64,000 nt of DNA from assembly GCF_014649035.1 (NCBI RefSeq), contig NZ_BMSG01000026.1, positions 50,238-114,237 on the forward strand, given 5' to 3'. How positions within the stretch are numbered: the first letter of the stretch is position 1; every line of letters begins with the position of its first letter. Below the pieces are notes generated by a model. It did no database searches, was not told the origin of the DNA, and saw only the letters and a list, made by a program, of their open reading frames with translations. Below, in pieces: positions 50,224 to 59,258 of the stretch. The position numbers were made by a program, and so were the translations under genes. The DNA is from Streptomyces sindenensis. GTDB taxonomy: Bacteria; Actinomycetota; Actinomycetes; Streptomycetales; Streptomycetaceae.

Positions 50224-52554
50224 TCAGGCGCCCGGCACCACCGTGATCTTGACGTGCTTCATGATCGGCTGGTCGCTCTGGGTGCTGTAGTCGCCCAGCG
50301 CGCAGAGCACGTTCATCTCCGGCATGTAGCCGGCCGCGCAGCCGCGCGGAATGTCGTACGGGATCGCCGTGTAGCCGTTCAGGAACCGCCGGCTGCCGTC
50401 CTTCGCCGTGCTCGTGATGTCGACAGGGCCCATGTCGGCGATCCCGCGCTCGCGCATGTCGGCCCGGTTCATGAAGATCAGCGTGCGCAGGTTCCTGATG
50501 CCCCGGTAGCGGTCGTTGTCGGAGTAGATGGTGGTGTTCCACTGGTCGTGCGACCGCATCGTGCCGAGTGCCAGGGTGCCGGGTTCGGGCACCACGTCGG
50601 GCAGCGGGGCCGCGGAGAACTCGGCGCGCCCCGACGGGGTCAGGAAGACCAGTTCGCGGGCGGGCTGCTTGATCCGGAAGCCCAGGGGCAGCCGGACCCG
50701 GCGGTTGAAGTCCTCGAAGCCGTCCAGCACCTCGGCCATCGTGTCCCGGATCCGGTCGTAGTCCTTGATGTACCAGTCCCAGGGGGTCTCGCTGTCCGGC
50801 AGGGCGGCGCGCGCCATCCCGGCGACGATGGCCGGCTCGGACAGCAGGTGCGGGGAGGTGGGGCGCTTCATCCCGACGGACATGTGGACCATGCTCATCG
50901 AGTCCTCGACCGAGGTGCTCTGCACGCCACTCCGCTGGTGGTCCTTCTCGGTGCGGCCGAGGCACGGCAGGATCAGGGCCGCGCGGCCGTGGACGACATG
51001 GCTGCGGTTCAGCTTGGTGCTCACCTGGACGGTGAGGTCGCAGGAGCGCAGCGCCGCGTACGTCGCCGGGGTGTCGGGTGCGGCGAGCGCGAAGTTGCCG
51101 CCCATCCCGACGAACACCTTCACTTCGCCGTCCCGCATCGCCCGGATCGTTCCCACGGTGTCCAGGCCGTGTTCGCGAGGCGGGTCGATCCCGCAGGCCC
51201 CGGCGAGCCGGTCCAGGAACTCCCCGGTGGGGCGGTGGTCGATGCCGCAGGTGCGGTTGCCCTGGACGTTGCTGTGCCCGCGCACGGGGGAGGGGCCCGC
51301 CCCCTCCCGGCCGAGATTGCCGCGCAGCAGCAGGAGGTTGACGATCTCGCGGACGGTGTCGACGCCGTGCTCGTGCTGGGTGAGGCCCAGGCACCAGCTG
51401 ATGATGGAGCGGTCGGCCTCCTCGTACACCTGCGCCGCCTTCAGGATGTCGGCGCGGCTCAGCCCGGACTGGCGCTCCAGCTCCTCCCAGGGCGTGGCCT
51501 CGCACAGCTTCCGGTACTCCTCGAAGCCGGTGGTGTGACGGTCGATGAAGGCACGGTCCAGGGCCTTGGGGTCGCTCGCCGACTTCTCCAGGACCGCCTT
51601 GGCCATACCGCGCAGCAGCGCCATGTCACCGCCGATGCGCGGCTGGAGGTTCAGCGTGCTGGTTTTCGTGGTCCGGTACAGCGCCATGTCCGTGAAGTCG
51701 TGCGGCACGATGGTGCGGGTGGCCGCCGCCTCGACCAGCGGGTTGACGTGCACGATCTGCGCGCCGCGACGGTCGGCCTCGGCGAGGGCGGTGAGCATGC
51801 GGGGCGCGTTCGACGCGGCGTTGACACCCAGGATGAACAGGGCGTCCGCGGACTCCCAGTCCTTGAGGTCGACCGTGCCCTTTCCGGTGCCCAGGGAAGC
51901 CTGGAGGGCCCGACCGCTGGCCTCGTGGCACATGTTGGAGCAGTCCGGCAGATTGTTCGTGCCCAGCTCGCGGGCCATCAGCTGGTAGAGGAAGGTGGCC
52001 TCGTTGCCGAGCCGGCCGGAGGTGTAGTACGCCGCCCGGTTCGGGCGGTCGAGCCCGCGCAGGGTGGCTCCGACCAGCGCGAACGCGTCCTTCCAGCTGA
52101 TCGGCACATAGTGGTCCGACTCGGCGTCGTACACCATCGGCTCGGTCAGCCGGCCCTGGTTCTCCAGGTCGTAGTCGCTCCACCCGTACAGCTCGGTCAC
52201 CGAGTGCGCGGCGAAGAACTCCCGCCCGACGCGCTTGGGCGTCATCTCCCAGGTGACGTGCTTGATGCCGTTCTCGCAGATGTCCAGGTGCAGGCCCTTG
52301 GTGTCGTCCGGCCATGCGCACCCGGGGCAGTCGAAGCCGCCGTTCTCGTGGTTCATCCGCATGATCGCGCGCGGGCCGTCCACCAGCGCGCGTTCCTCCA
52401 CCAGGAAACGGGTCACGCTCTTCGCCGCTCCCCACCCGGCGGCGGGGTGGTGGTAGGGCCGGAACCGGGGATCGCCCTCCGGGACGGGACCGACCCGGGG
52501 CTCCAGGGAGTCCTGCGCTTCCTTGCCGGTGCTCGCGTCCTTGTCGATGCTCAC
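50224..52554 (-). CDS. Molybdopterin oxidoreductase, FdhF/YdeP family
   Basis: 776 residues from GTG 52554 after GGAAGC. N-terminal GFDCPGCAWPDD, SVTELYGWSDYDLENQGRLTEPMVYD and AYYTSGRLGNEATFLYQLMARELGTNNLPDCSNMCHEASG are typical of the YdeP group of the molybdopterin (DMSO reductase) family. LTQHEHGVDTVREIVNLLLLRGNLGREGAGPSPVRGHSNVQGNRTCGI follows. The C-terminal MopB domain includes GRAEFSAAPLP. The N-terminal region has no full four-Cys [4Fe-4S] set. E. coli YdeP supports acid resistance; substrate is unknown. No FdhD-like gene is adjacent. Confidence 0.9.
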   Translation of the reverse strand: MSIDKDASTGKEAQDSLEPRVGPVPEGDPRFRPYHHPAAGWGAAKSVTRFLVEERALVDGPRAIMRMNHENGGFDCPGCAWPDDTKGLHLDICENGIKHVTWEMTPKRVGREFFAAHSVTELYGWSDYDLENQGRLTEPMVYDAESDHYVPISWKDAFALVGATLRGLDRPNRAAYYTSGRLGNEATFLYQLMARELGTNNLPDCSNMCHEASGRALQASLGTGKGTVDLKDWESADALFILGVNAASNAPRMLTALAEADRRGAQIVHVNPLVEAAATRTIVPHDFTDMALYRTTKTSTLNLQPRIGGDMALLRGMAKAVLEKSASDPKALDRAFIDRHTTGFEEYRKLCEATPWEELERQSGLSRADILKAAQVYEEADRSIISWCLGLTQHEHGVDTVREIVNLLLLRGNLGREGAGPSPVRGHSNVQGNRTCGIDHRPTGEFLDRLAGACGIDPPREHGLDTVGTIRAMRDGEVKVFVGMGGNFALAAPDTPATYAALRSCDLTVQVSTKLNRSHVVHGRAALILPCLGRTEKDHQRSGVQSTSVEDSMSMVHMSVGMKRPTSPHLLSEPAIVAGMARAALPDSETPWDWYIKDYDRIRDTMAEVLDGFEDFNRRVRLPLGFRIKQPARELVFLTPSGRAEFSAAPLPDVVPEPGTLALGTMRSHDQWNTTIYSDNDRYRGIRNLRTLIFMNRADMRERGIADMGPVDITSTAKDGSRRFLNGYTAIPYDIPRGCAAGYMPEMNVLCALGDYSTQSDQPIMKHVKITVVPGA

Positions 52555-52853
52555 GGAGCTTCCACCCTTTCACCTGCGAATACGGCGGGTCGACGGACAT
52601 GGTGGGGCGTAACGGGTCCTTCCGGCAGGCTATGCCCGGGGTTTCCCGGCTGCCAGTCGGCTCCGGGGGCCGTCGCCGGTCGGCCCCGGCACCTCTCGGG
52701 ACTGCTCCGACACCCCTCCGGGACTGCTCCGGCGCCGCTGCGGAACTGCGGGGCGGATCACCCGCGCCTACGCTGGCATGGTCCGGCCCCGACCGCGGGG
52801 AACGCCTCGTGGCACAGGGCTCGGACTCCCCGGGCAGCCACGTGAGGCCTCAC

Positions 52854-53516
52854 ATGAACCGCCTGAAGCCCATGGACACGTATCGTCGGTTCCTGCTCCC
52901 CGCCGTTCCCCGGCTCGCGGGGTCCGCACTGGTCGGAGCCGCCGTCGGCGTTCTGGTCGGAGTCCTCCTCACCAACGTGCCGCTGGGCTTCCTCGTCGGC
53001 ATAGCCCTCGCCCAGACCGTCTTCGTCGTCACGGGATGGCTCGTCCTGTGGCCGATGGACGCCGCCGCGACGCACGACAACGCCCGGCGCGAGGAGTTCC
53101 GGCCCGTCGCCGAAGAACTCGTCGTCGTCACGGCCGCCCTGTCCGGTCTGGTCGGCATCGTGCTGCTGTTGCTGATCGGCGACTCGGACCTGAGCCACAC
53201 GGCGGCCGCCCTGGCGCTCGGCGGCGTGTTCATGTCCTGGGCGGCGCTCCATCTGATGTACACGGCCCGCTACGCGTACATCTACCACCAGACGCCCGGC
53301 GGCGGGATCGACTTCAACATGAAGGAACCGCCGCGCTACATCGACTTCCTCTACTTCAGCTACAACCTGGGCATGACCTACCAGGTCTCCGACAACAACG
53401 TCTCCACCTCCAGGATCCGCGCGGTCGCCCTCCGCCACTGCCTGCTGTCCTACATCTTCGGCGCGAGCATCCTGGCCACCACGATCAACCTGGTCACCGG
53501 CATCGTCACCGGCTGA
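52854..53516 (+). CDS. Four-helix membrane protein, DUF1345-like
   Basis: About 220 residues from ATG 52854, or 224 from GTG 52842. Membrane segments: LAGSALVGAAVGVLVGVLL, FLVGIALAQTVFVVTGWLVLW, LVVVTAALSGLVGIVLLLLI, LALGGVFMSWAALHLMYTARYAY, and a last LLSYIFGASILATTINLVTGI. The motif YIDFLYFSYNLGMTYQVSDNNVSTSRIRAVALRHCLLSY is the DUF1345 signature and resembles the pore region of ion-channel-like proteins. Function unknown. It lies alone between the molybdoenzyme (divergent, 300 bases with no feature I recognise) and the IclR gene (convergent). Confidence 0.82.
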   Translation: MNRLKPMDTYRRFLLPAVPRLAGSALVGAAVGVLVGVLLTNVPLGFLVGIALAQTVFVVTGWLVLWPMDAAATHDNARREEFRPVAEELVVVTAALSGLVGIVLLLLIGDSDLSHTAAALALGGVFMSWAALHLMYTARYAYIYHQTPGGGIDFNMKEPPRYIDFLYFSYNLGMTYQVSDNNVSTSRIRAVALRHCLLSYIFGASILATTINLVTGIVTG

Positions 53517-53529
53517 GGGGCCGGGGTGA

Positions 53530-54288
53530 TCAGCACTCCGGGAGCGTCAGCCGCCGGGTCACGCGCAGCGCCGACTCCAGCAACCGCGCCCTGACCTCGG
53601 TGGTCCGGTACATCCGGTCCGACCGGAACGATATGCCGATCGAACCGACCTGGTCACCGCTGTACACCGGCACCGCCGCGCACGTCGTACCCCGGGAGTA
53701 CTCCCCCCGGTCCATCGAGAGCGGGCCGGCGGGGGCGTCGAGCTCCCGCAGCAGCTCCTCCCGGCGCGTGATCGTGCGAGGAGTGAGGTCGGTCAGGGAG
53801 TGGCGGGCGAGGTAGCCGGCGCGCGCCTCCGGGTCCAGCTCGCGCAGCACGCTCTTGCCGAGCGCGGTCGCGTGCCCGGCCTCCTGAAAGCTCACCCAGG
53901 CGTTCACCCGGGGGGCTCGCGGGCTGTCGACGATCTCCAGCACCCGGATCTCGCCCTCGTCGTAGAGCGTCAGATAGACGGCGGCGGACAGCTTGTCGCG
54001 CAACGACGACAGCAGGGGGCGGATGTGCTCCTGCGGCCCCAGGCCGTCGCCGGCGGACCGCAGCCCGGGGCCTCGCTCGTGGAGGGCGAACGCACCGTCG
54101 TCGAGCTCGTCCAGATAGCCGTCCCGGGCGAGGTCGTGGAGGAGCCGCCGGGCGGTGAGCTCCGGCATCCCGGCCGCCCGGGCCAGCTGTTGTACGGACG
54201 CGCCGCCCGGGTGTGCCCCGGCGGCCTCCAGCAACCGGAGGTCCTGCCGGACGGACACCGTCGGCTCGGGGCCGGCCTGGTCACCCAT
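53530..54288 (-). CDS. IclR family transcriptional regulator
   Basis: 252 residues from ATG 54288. Winged helix: VRQDLRLLEAAGAHPGGASVQQLARAAGMPELTARRLLHDLARDGYLDELDDGAFAL. The effector domain has WVSFQEAGHATALGKSVLRELDPEARAGYLARHSLTDLTPRTI, then YSRGTTCAAVPVYSGDQVGSIGISFRSDRM, all standard for IclR. The ribosome site is weak. There is no neighbouring catabolic gene, since the flanking segment is transposon DNA, so any original partner may have been displaced. Confidence 0.9.
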   Translation of the reverse strand: MGDQAGPEPTVSVRQDLRLLEAAGAHPGGASVQQLARAAGMPELTARRLLHDLARDGYLDELDDGAFALHERGPGLRSAGDGLGPQEHIRPLLSSLRDKLSAAVYLTLYDEGEIRVLEIVDSPRAPRVNAWVSFQEAGHATALGKSVLRELDPEARAGYLARHSLTDLTPRTITRREELLRELDAPAGPLSMDRGEYSRGTTCAAVPVYSGDQVGSIGISFRSDRMYRTTEVRARLLESALRVTRRLTLPEC

Positions 54289-54430
54289 GGCACCAGGATG
54301 GACCCGGCGCCGGGGCGCGGCAAGGCCGGTCCTCCGGCCGGCGCACGCACGGCGGAGAGCCCTCCCGGCATGCGGTTGCGCTCTCGTCCGACCGGCTACG
54401 CGGGGGCCTCCGCGCCGACGCAGACCTGAC

Positions 54431-54511
54431 CCGGTACGCCGGGGCGCCCGGCTCTCCCGGTACGCCGGGGGCGCCCGGCTCTCCCCGGTACGCCGGGTGC
54501 TCCCGGAGTCC
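54431..54511. repeat. Three tandem 27-base repeats beside the transposon
   Basis: Units starting CCGGTACGCCGGG at 54431, 54457 and 54485, each continuing GCGCCCGGCTCTC or a variant. They lie in the 392-base gene-free gap between iclR and the Tn3 transposase half. In one minus-strand frame they read as Gly-Pro-x collagen-like triplets, but no start or ribosome site supports a gene. A palindrome CGTATAGCTACG lies near 54567 and nothing else is recognised. Confidence 0.65.
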
Positions 54512-54680
54512 CGGGGAGCGTGCCGCCCGGTCCGTGGCAGCGACACCCGTACCAGGCCCTGTTCTCGTATAGCTACGGCCAACGGACATGTAGCGCTGCG
54601 TGACTTGTGGTCGTCGTTTCCCCTCGCTGGGCGCCTCGTTGAGCTGAACGAGTGATCTCGGGTGGGGTAGAGGAGCGCGG

Positions 54681-55863
54681 GTGCGGCAGGACTGGGAGCC
54701 GGAGGACCTGATTGAGGTCTGGACACTGCTCGAAGACGACATGAAGCGGGTGCGGAACAAGTCCGGGACGACCAGGCTCGGCTTCGCGCTGTTGCTGAAG
54801 TTTTTCGAGGTGGAGGCCCGGTTTCCGGAGTCGGCCAAGGAGGTGCCGGCCGCCGCGGTGGAGTACGTGGCCCAGCAGGTGAAGGTACCTGCGGAGGCGT
54901 GGGGTGCCTACGACTGGCAGAGCAAGGCGATCCAGAGGCACCGGGGCGAGATCCGGGCGGCGTACGGGTTCCGGGCGAATACCGAAGAGGACCAGGATCG
55001 TCTGGCCGCGTGGTTGGCGACCGAGCTGTGTCCGGTGGAGCTGTCGCGTGACCGGCTCGCGGCGGCGGTGGTGGCCCGGTGCCGCAACGATCACATCGAA
55101 CCGCCGGCGCCGGGGCAGGTGCGGCGGCTGGTCGGCAAGGCGGCCAAGGACTTCGAGAAGCGGTTCTGCCGCAGCACGACGGACCGGCTCAGCCACACCA
55201 CCCGTTCGCGGCTGGAGGACCTGGTTGCGGGCGACGACACCGAGCACGGCACGGACAGCGTCGGCGCGGTGTCCGGGGGTGGGCGGTCGCACTTCACCGA
55301 GCTGAAGACGGACCCCGGCGCCCCGGGCCTGGAGAGCCTGCTGGCCGAGGTGAACAAACTGGAGCGGGTGCGTCGGCTGGAGCTGCCCGCGGACCTGTTC
55401 GCCGACGTGTCGGAGAAGTTGGTCGACGCCTGGCGGGCGCGTGCGTCGAAGGAGTACCCGGCGAACCTGGAGCGGATGAAGCCGCCGCGACGGCTGACGC
55501 TGCTGGCCGCGCTGTGCCATGTGCGGCAGACGGAGATCACCGACTCGCTGGTGGACCTGTTCATTCAGCTCGTGCTGAAGATCAACACGCGGGCGGAGCG
55601 GAAGGTCGAGAAGGAGCTGGGGGCGGAGTTGAAGAAGGTTCGCGGCAAGGAGGCGATGCTGCTGCGGGTCGCGGAGGCGGCGCTGTCGGAGCCGTCCGGC
55701 ACGGTGCGGCGGGTGATCTTCCCGGTGGTCGGCGGAGAGAAGACGCTCAAGGCCCTGGCGGCAGAAGCCGCGGCGAACGAGGCCCGCTACAAGGCCAGGG
55801 TTCGCACCGTGCTGCGGTCGTCGTACTCGGCGCACTGGCGGCGGATGCTCGCGCCGCTGCTAA
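54681..55863 (+). pseudogene. tnpA: Tn3-family transposase tnpA, 5' half (394 codons)
   Basis: GTG start at 54681. The segment is the N-terminal DNA-binding region (DUF4158): DWEPEDLIEVWTLLEDDM, RVRNKSGTTRLGFALLLKFF, GAYDWQSKAIQRHRGEIR. The linker region up to SSYSAHWRRMLAPLL follows. The reading frame then enters the inserted element, adds about 20 foreign codons and stops at 55925. Its last native codon CTA (55860-55862) continues exactly with AAG GTG CTG at 59784, so the gene was interrupted without loss. On its own it lacks the whole catalytic domain. Confidence 0.93.
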
Positions 55864-55880
55864 GTGCCTGTCTGAGATCC
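55864..55880 (+). repeat. Left terminal inverted repeat of the inserted element
   Basis: GTGCCTGTCTGAGATCC, immediately after the target duplication CTAA (55860-55863). It matches the right end with two internal mismatches. Confidence 0.85.
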
Positions 55881-56037
55881 TCGTTGCTCTTCGGTGAGGC
55901 CGTTCCCACTCTTCTTCGTCGATGACGAACTGATCGCTGACGTGCTCTCGTGAGCTCTACGGATGTCCTGGTTTCCCTTGGTCCGATGGAAATATTCCAG
56001 ATTCTTACCATTGTGCGGAGTGGAGAATACTGAAGGC

Positions 56038-56913
56038 ATGAACTATGGCGTTGTGGAGCCCGATGGGATCGGTAGGACTCGGCTTCCCGATGGGCGGGAG
56101 TTGGCCTGGGCAGAGTGGGGGCCCCGGGATGGCAGGCCGGTGCTGTTCTGCCCCGGAGCCGCCACGAGCAGGTGGCTGGGCTTTGGCGGCAGCGTCCTTG
56201 AACAGGCACAGTTGCGGCTTATCAGCGTTGACCGGCCGGGTCTGGGTGCCTCTGACCCCGCGCCGAACCGGACTTTGTCGGCCTGGGCCGATGATATCCG
56301 CTATCTGATTGACGACCGCGGCTGCGGTACGCCGCTGGTCGTGGGGTTCTCCCAGGGGGCACCGTTCGCCCTTGCGCTGGCGGCAGCCGGGATGGCGGCG
56401 GCGGTAGCTGTGGTTTCCGGGACCGACGAACTTGCGCATCCTCGTTTCGCTGGCTCGCTGGTCCCGCAGGTGAAGGAAATGGTGGACCTCGTTGCGCAGG
56501 ACCCCGAAACTGCTGAAGCCTCCTTCGCCGGCTTCGGCAGCGCCGAGGCCTTGTGGCATCTGATCGCTACGACGAGTTCCGAGGTCGACCGCTCTGTCTA
56601 CACCGACCCCGTCTTCCAGCAGGCATTCCAGCGCGCGATGAATGAGGCGTTCATCCAGGGACCGGACGGCTATGCGCGGGACACTCTGCTGGCGATGGGC
56701 CGCTGGCCATTCGATTCCAGCAGTATCTCCGTACCGGTCGACCTCTGGTACGGCCGGCAGGACACGAGCCCCGTCCACTCACCGGACCTGGGCGAGTCAC
56801 TCACCCGTATGATCCCCGCAGCAAACCGCCATCTGCTGCCCGACGCGGCGGGATCCCTGCTGTGGACCCACACCGAGATGGTCCTCAGAACGCTGCTTGA
56901 TCACGTGCGTTGA
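56038..56913 (+). CDS. Alpha/beta hydrolase, possibly missing its catalytic His
   Basis: 291 residues from ATG 56038 (GGAG and GAAGG upstream). Fold landmarks: WAEWGPRDGRPVLFCPGAATSRW, VDRPGLGASDPAPNRTL, nucleophile elbow VVGFSQGAPFALALA, acid segment LWYGRQDTSPVHSPDLG. At the C-terminal position where relatives carry a Gly-His-Ser/Phe motif the sequence is LPDAAGSLLWTH, so the catalytic His appears to be Gly; the His of WTH is a poor substitute. GC content is visibly lower than in the rest of the window, with more A/T third positions. That suggests recent transfer with the element. It may be inactive or a non-enzymatic relative. Confidence 0.8.
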   Translation: MNYGVVEPDGIGRTRLPDGRELAWAEWGPRDGRPVLFCPGAATSRWLGFGGSVLEQAQLRLISVDRPGLGASDPAPNRTLSAWADDIRYLIDDRGCGTPLVVGFSQGAPFALALAAAGMAAAVAVVSGTDELAHPRFAGSLVPQVKEMVDLVAQDPETAEASFAGFGSAEALWHLIATTSSEVDRSVYTDPVFQQAFQRAMNEAFIQGPDGYARDTLLAMGRWPFDSSSISVPVDLWYGRQDTSPVHSPDLGESLTRMIPAANRHLLPDAAGSLLWTHTEMVLRTLLDHVR

Positions 56914-56921
56914 GCGCCGGA

Positions 56922-57749
56922 TTAACCTGCGGGCCTTTTATGGGTGAGGCGACGGGTCATGAGGGTGATGAGTGCCCAGGTGAGGTGGGCTTCGGAGTGT
57001 TGGGGGAGGCGTTCGTAGTCTCTGACGTTGCGCCGCGCTTTCATGATCCAGCCGAGGGTGCGTTCGACTTTCCACCGCCGTGGCAGGACGACGAAGCCTT
57101 TCGCGCCGCGGGGCCGCGAGACGGTCTTCAGGGTGATGTTGAGGAAGTCGTCGGCCCAGGTGATGAGCTGGCCGGCGTAGGCAGAGTCGGCCCAGACCTG
57201 GGTGATCTGGGGCTGCATGAGGCGCAGGCGCCACAGGAGTTCGCGGGCGGCGTCGCGGTCGGTCATGTCGGCGGGTGTCACCGTGATCATCACGGGCAGG
57301 CCGAGGGTATCCACCGCGATGTGTCTTTTGCGTCCGTTGATGTTCTTCGCAGGGTCGTAGCCGCGGGTGGCCTTCGAGACGGTGTCGGCGCCCTTCACCG
57401 ACTGCGAGTCCATGATCAGCGTGACCGGCCAGGGGCATCGCCCTTGGCCCGTGCGTATGTGGCGGCGGAGCTGGTCGCGGATGAAGGCGACGACCCCGGC
57501 CCGCATCCAACGGGCGAAGTGGTAGTACACGGTCTGATACGGCGGATAGTCCGCAGGCAGGGCACGCCACTTGATCCCGTTGTCGACGAGGTACCGGATC
57601 GCGTCAACGATCTCCCGGCGGTGCCACTTCTCCGGCCGACCCCCGGCCTTGGTCTGGCAGGCCGGGACGGGCAGGAGCGGTTCAAGCAGTGCCCATTCCG
57701 CGGTGGTGGTGTCGGAGGGGTAGCGGCGCCGGCGGGAGGTCAGGGGCAT
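56922..57749 (-). CDS. IS5-family transposase
   Basis: 275 residues from ATG 57749. N-terminal DUF4096-type domain: TTAEWALLEPLLPV, GGRPEKWHRREIVDAIRYLVDNGIKWRALPADYPPYQTVYYHFARW. The DDE catalytic residues are intact in LIMDSQSVKG, WADSAYAGQL and RRWKVERTLGWI. GYDPAKNINGRKRHIAVDTLGLP is the usual strand between the first two. A weak inverted pair near its ends (ATTAACCTGCGGGCC at 56921 and an imperfect match inside 57774-57789) could mean a separate IS of about 870 bases. The alternative is that this enzyme moves the larger 3.9-kb unit. Confidence 0.92.
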   Translation of the reverse strand: MPLTSRRRRYPSDTTTAEWALLEPLLPVPACQTKAGGRPEKWHRREIVDAIRYLVDNGIKWRALPADYPPYQTVYYHFARWMRAGVVAFIRDQLRRHIRTGQGRCPWPVTLIMDSQSVKGADTVSKATRGYDPAKNINGRKRHIAVDTLGLPVMITVTPADMTDRDAARELLWRLRLMQPQITQVWADSAYAGQLITWADDFLNITLKTVSRPRGAKGFVVLPRRWKVERTLGWIMKARRNVRDYERLPQHSEAHLTWALITLMTRRLTHKRPAG

Positions 57750-57784
57750 CGCGGTGTCCTGAGGTCGGTCGTCGGTCCTGGAGG

Positions 57785-58132
57785 CTATTTGGTGAGTTGG
57801 GCGAGGGTGGCGCGGACGCCGGTGAGCTGGGCGGATGCCAGTTGGGCCCATTCGTCGTCGGGGTAGCGGGCCAGGTGGGGGTCGAGTGTGCCGGTGATCA
57901 TCCGGGTCAGGCGGCCGAGGATGAGCTGGAACTGCTGTTTCTCGTAGGCGATCCAGTCGGCGGGCTCGTCGGAGAAGAGGTAGCCGTCACGGCGGCGCCA
58001 GATGATCGGCGTCAGGTGCTCGGCCGCGCCGACATCCCGCAGGTGACGGACACCGCGGGCGACCTGGGACGGGGTGAGCCGTGTCGCGGCGACCAGCTGC
58101 CGGGTCTGGAGGCCGGCGGGCCGGGCTTCCAT
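57785..58132 (-). CDS. Small helix-turn-helix protein (RacP-like of Streptomyces), start uncertain
   Basis: 115 residues counted from ATG 58132: MEARPAGLQTRQLVAATRLT, PSQVARGVRHLRDVGAAEHL form a winged-helix-like region, then SDEPADWIAYEKQQFQLILGRLTRMITGTLDP. It resembles small Streptomyces proteins labelled RacP, often near DUF6192 genes on mobile DNA. The same frame is protein-like further upstream (RRRIPKTATPLSTHYGDLVRVAL) back to the DUF6192 stop at 58214, but contains no ATG, GTG or TTG there. The true N-terminus may therefore be lost or frame-shifted. The stop codon lies only 35 bases from the IS5 transposase start. Confidence 0.6.
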   Translation of the reverse strand: MEARPAGLQTRQLVAATRLTPSQVARGVRHLRDVGAAEHLTPIIWRRRDGYLFSDEPADWIAYEKQQFQLILGRLTRMITGTLDPHLARYPDDEWAQLASAQLTGVRATLAQLTK

Positions 58133-58213
58133 GAGGGCGACGCGGACCAGGTCGCCATAGTGTGTGCTCAGCGGTGTGGCCGTCTTGGGTATGCGGCGGC
58201 GGCGGGCAGCACC

Positions 58214-59215
58214 TCACTCGCCCCTCAACAGCTGAGCGAGCTGCTCGTCCAGGGTGAAGCGCCCGCTTTCCAGGGCTGCCTCCAGCCAGTCGGCGGCCCC
58301 GCGTACTTTGGAGATTCCCCGCCGGAGCGTGGCACGCTCGTCATCGGTGAACTCCTGGCCGCGCATCCGCGGCACCAGCCTTCCCAGCGTGGCCACATAG
58401 CTGTGGCAGGAGCCGACCAGGTCCAGGTATTCGATGGTGTGCTCGATCCTGCGGACTGCGGGCATCCGCTCCCTGACCTTCTCTTTCACCTGTTCGGAGT
58501 TGTCGAACTGGGCGCGGTTGACGGTGAAGCGGGTGTCGTCGTCGCGCATCGCCTCCCGCGCGACCCGCGGGCGCTGCAACAGCCGAGAAGTCACGCGGGT
58601 GGCGACCTCGTCGTCCCGGGTCAGTTCCTGCACCACCCGCACCCGCTCCGCCGCCGGCAACAGGGCGGCGGTCTCCGGCCTGCTCAGCAAACTGGCCGTC
58701 ACCGCCACCGCGACCTCGTCATCACGGGTCAGGTCGCGGACGGCCCTCACCTTCTCCTCGACCGTCACCGGCCGGTCCACCTGCTGTCCCACCAGGCGTT
58801 TCGCGCCGTCGGTGGTCCACTGCTTCCGGTTCCGGCGCGGGTTGAACGGGGCGTCCTCGATGGCCACCCAGCGTTCTGCCTCATCCGGGATCGAGGCCAG
58901 GATCTTGTGGACGGTGAACGACACCCCGCTCCTGCGTTTCCCGGTCGGCCAGCGGGAGGCGACCCACCGCCAGTCCTCCACCGTCGACAGCGCCACGCCT
59001 ATGTCGTCGGCGAACATCTGCAACGACTCCTCGACCGTGAACAGATCATCCCCGCCCCTGGCCGTCGAACCGCCGACCGCACGCATCGGCTCGATCTCCA
59101 ACGCCCGGTCACCGAGCCCGAACTGGGCCCTCGCAACCTGCTCGACCAGCTCCCGCGCCTCGGCGACGAGCTGCTCGTAGCGCGACCGCGAGACGTTGCC
59201 CACCCGCTCCGCCAT
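58214..59215 (-). CDS. DUF6192 family protein
   Basis: 333 residues from ATG 59215 after GGTGGAGGC. Begins VSRSRYEQLVAEARELVEQVARAQFGLGDRALEIEPMR, continues with LQMFADDIGVALSTVEDWRWVASRWP (a helix-turn-helix-like segment similar to ParB/KorB linkers) and two repeats of a VRDLTRDDEVAVAVTASLL / VQELTRDDEVATRVTSRLL block. DUF6192 is a Streptomyces-restricted family with a probable DNA-binding role, seen on plasmids and near transposases. It forms a minus-strand series with the zinc-ribbon gene upstream and the RacP-like gene downstream. Confidence 0.8.
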   Translation of the reverse strand: MAERVGNVSRSRYEQLVAEARELVEQVARAQFGLGDRALEIEPMRAVGGSTARGGDDLFTVEESLQMFADDIGVALSTVEDWRWVASRWPTGKRRSGVSFTVHKILASIPDEAERWVAIEDAPFNPRRNRKQWTTDGAKRLVGQQVDRPVTVEEKVRAVRDLTRDDEVAVAVTASLLSRPETAALLPAAERVRVVQELTRDDEVATRVTSRLLQRPRVAREAMRDDDTRFTVNRAQFDNSEQVKEKVRERMPAVRRIEHTIEYLDLVGSCHSYVATLGRLVPRMRGQEFTDDERATLRRGISKVRGAADWLEAALESGRFTLDEQLAQLLRGE

Positions 59216-59245
59216 GATGCCTCCACCCCTCGTGGTTCCCGGGCA

Positions 59246-59258
59246 GGGCGAATCGCCC
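59246..59258. promoter_or_regulatory. Palindrome upstream of the DUF6192 gene
   Basis: GGGCGA-A-TCGCCC, a perfect 6-base-arm palindrome 31 bases before the start of the DUF6192 gene. It is a possible autoregulatory site within the inserted element; the rest of the 207-base gap to 59422 shows nothing else. Confidence 0.35.

Noticed and set aside
54281..54838. Collagen-like Gly-Pro-x frame over the tandem repeats before tnpA
   Set aside because: No ribosome site, overlaps the start of the transposase on the other strand, and non-repeat parts look random.
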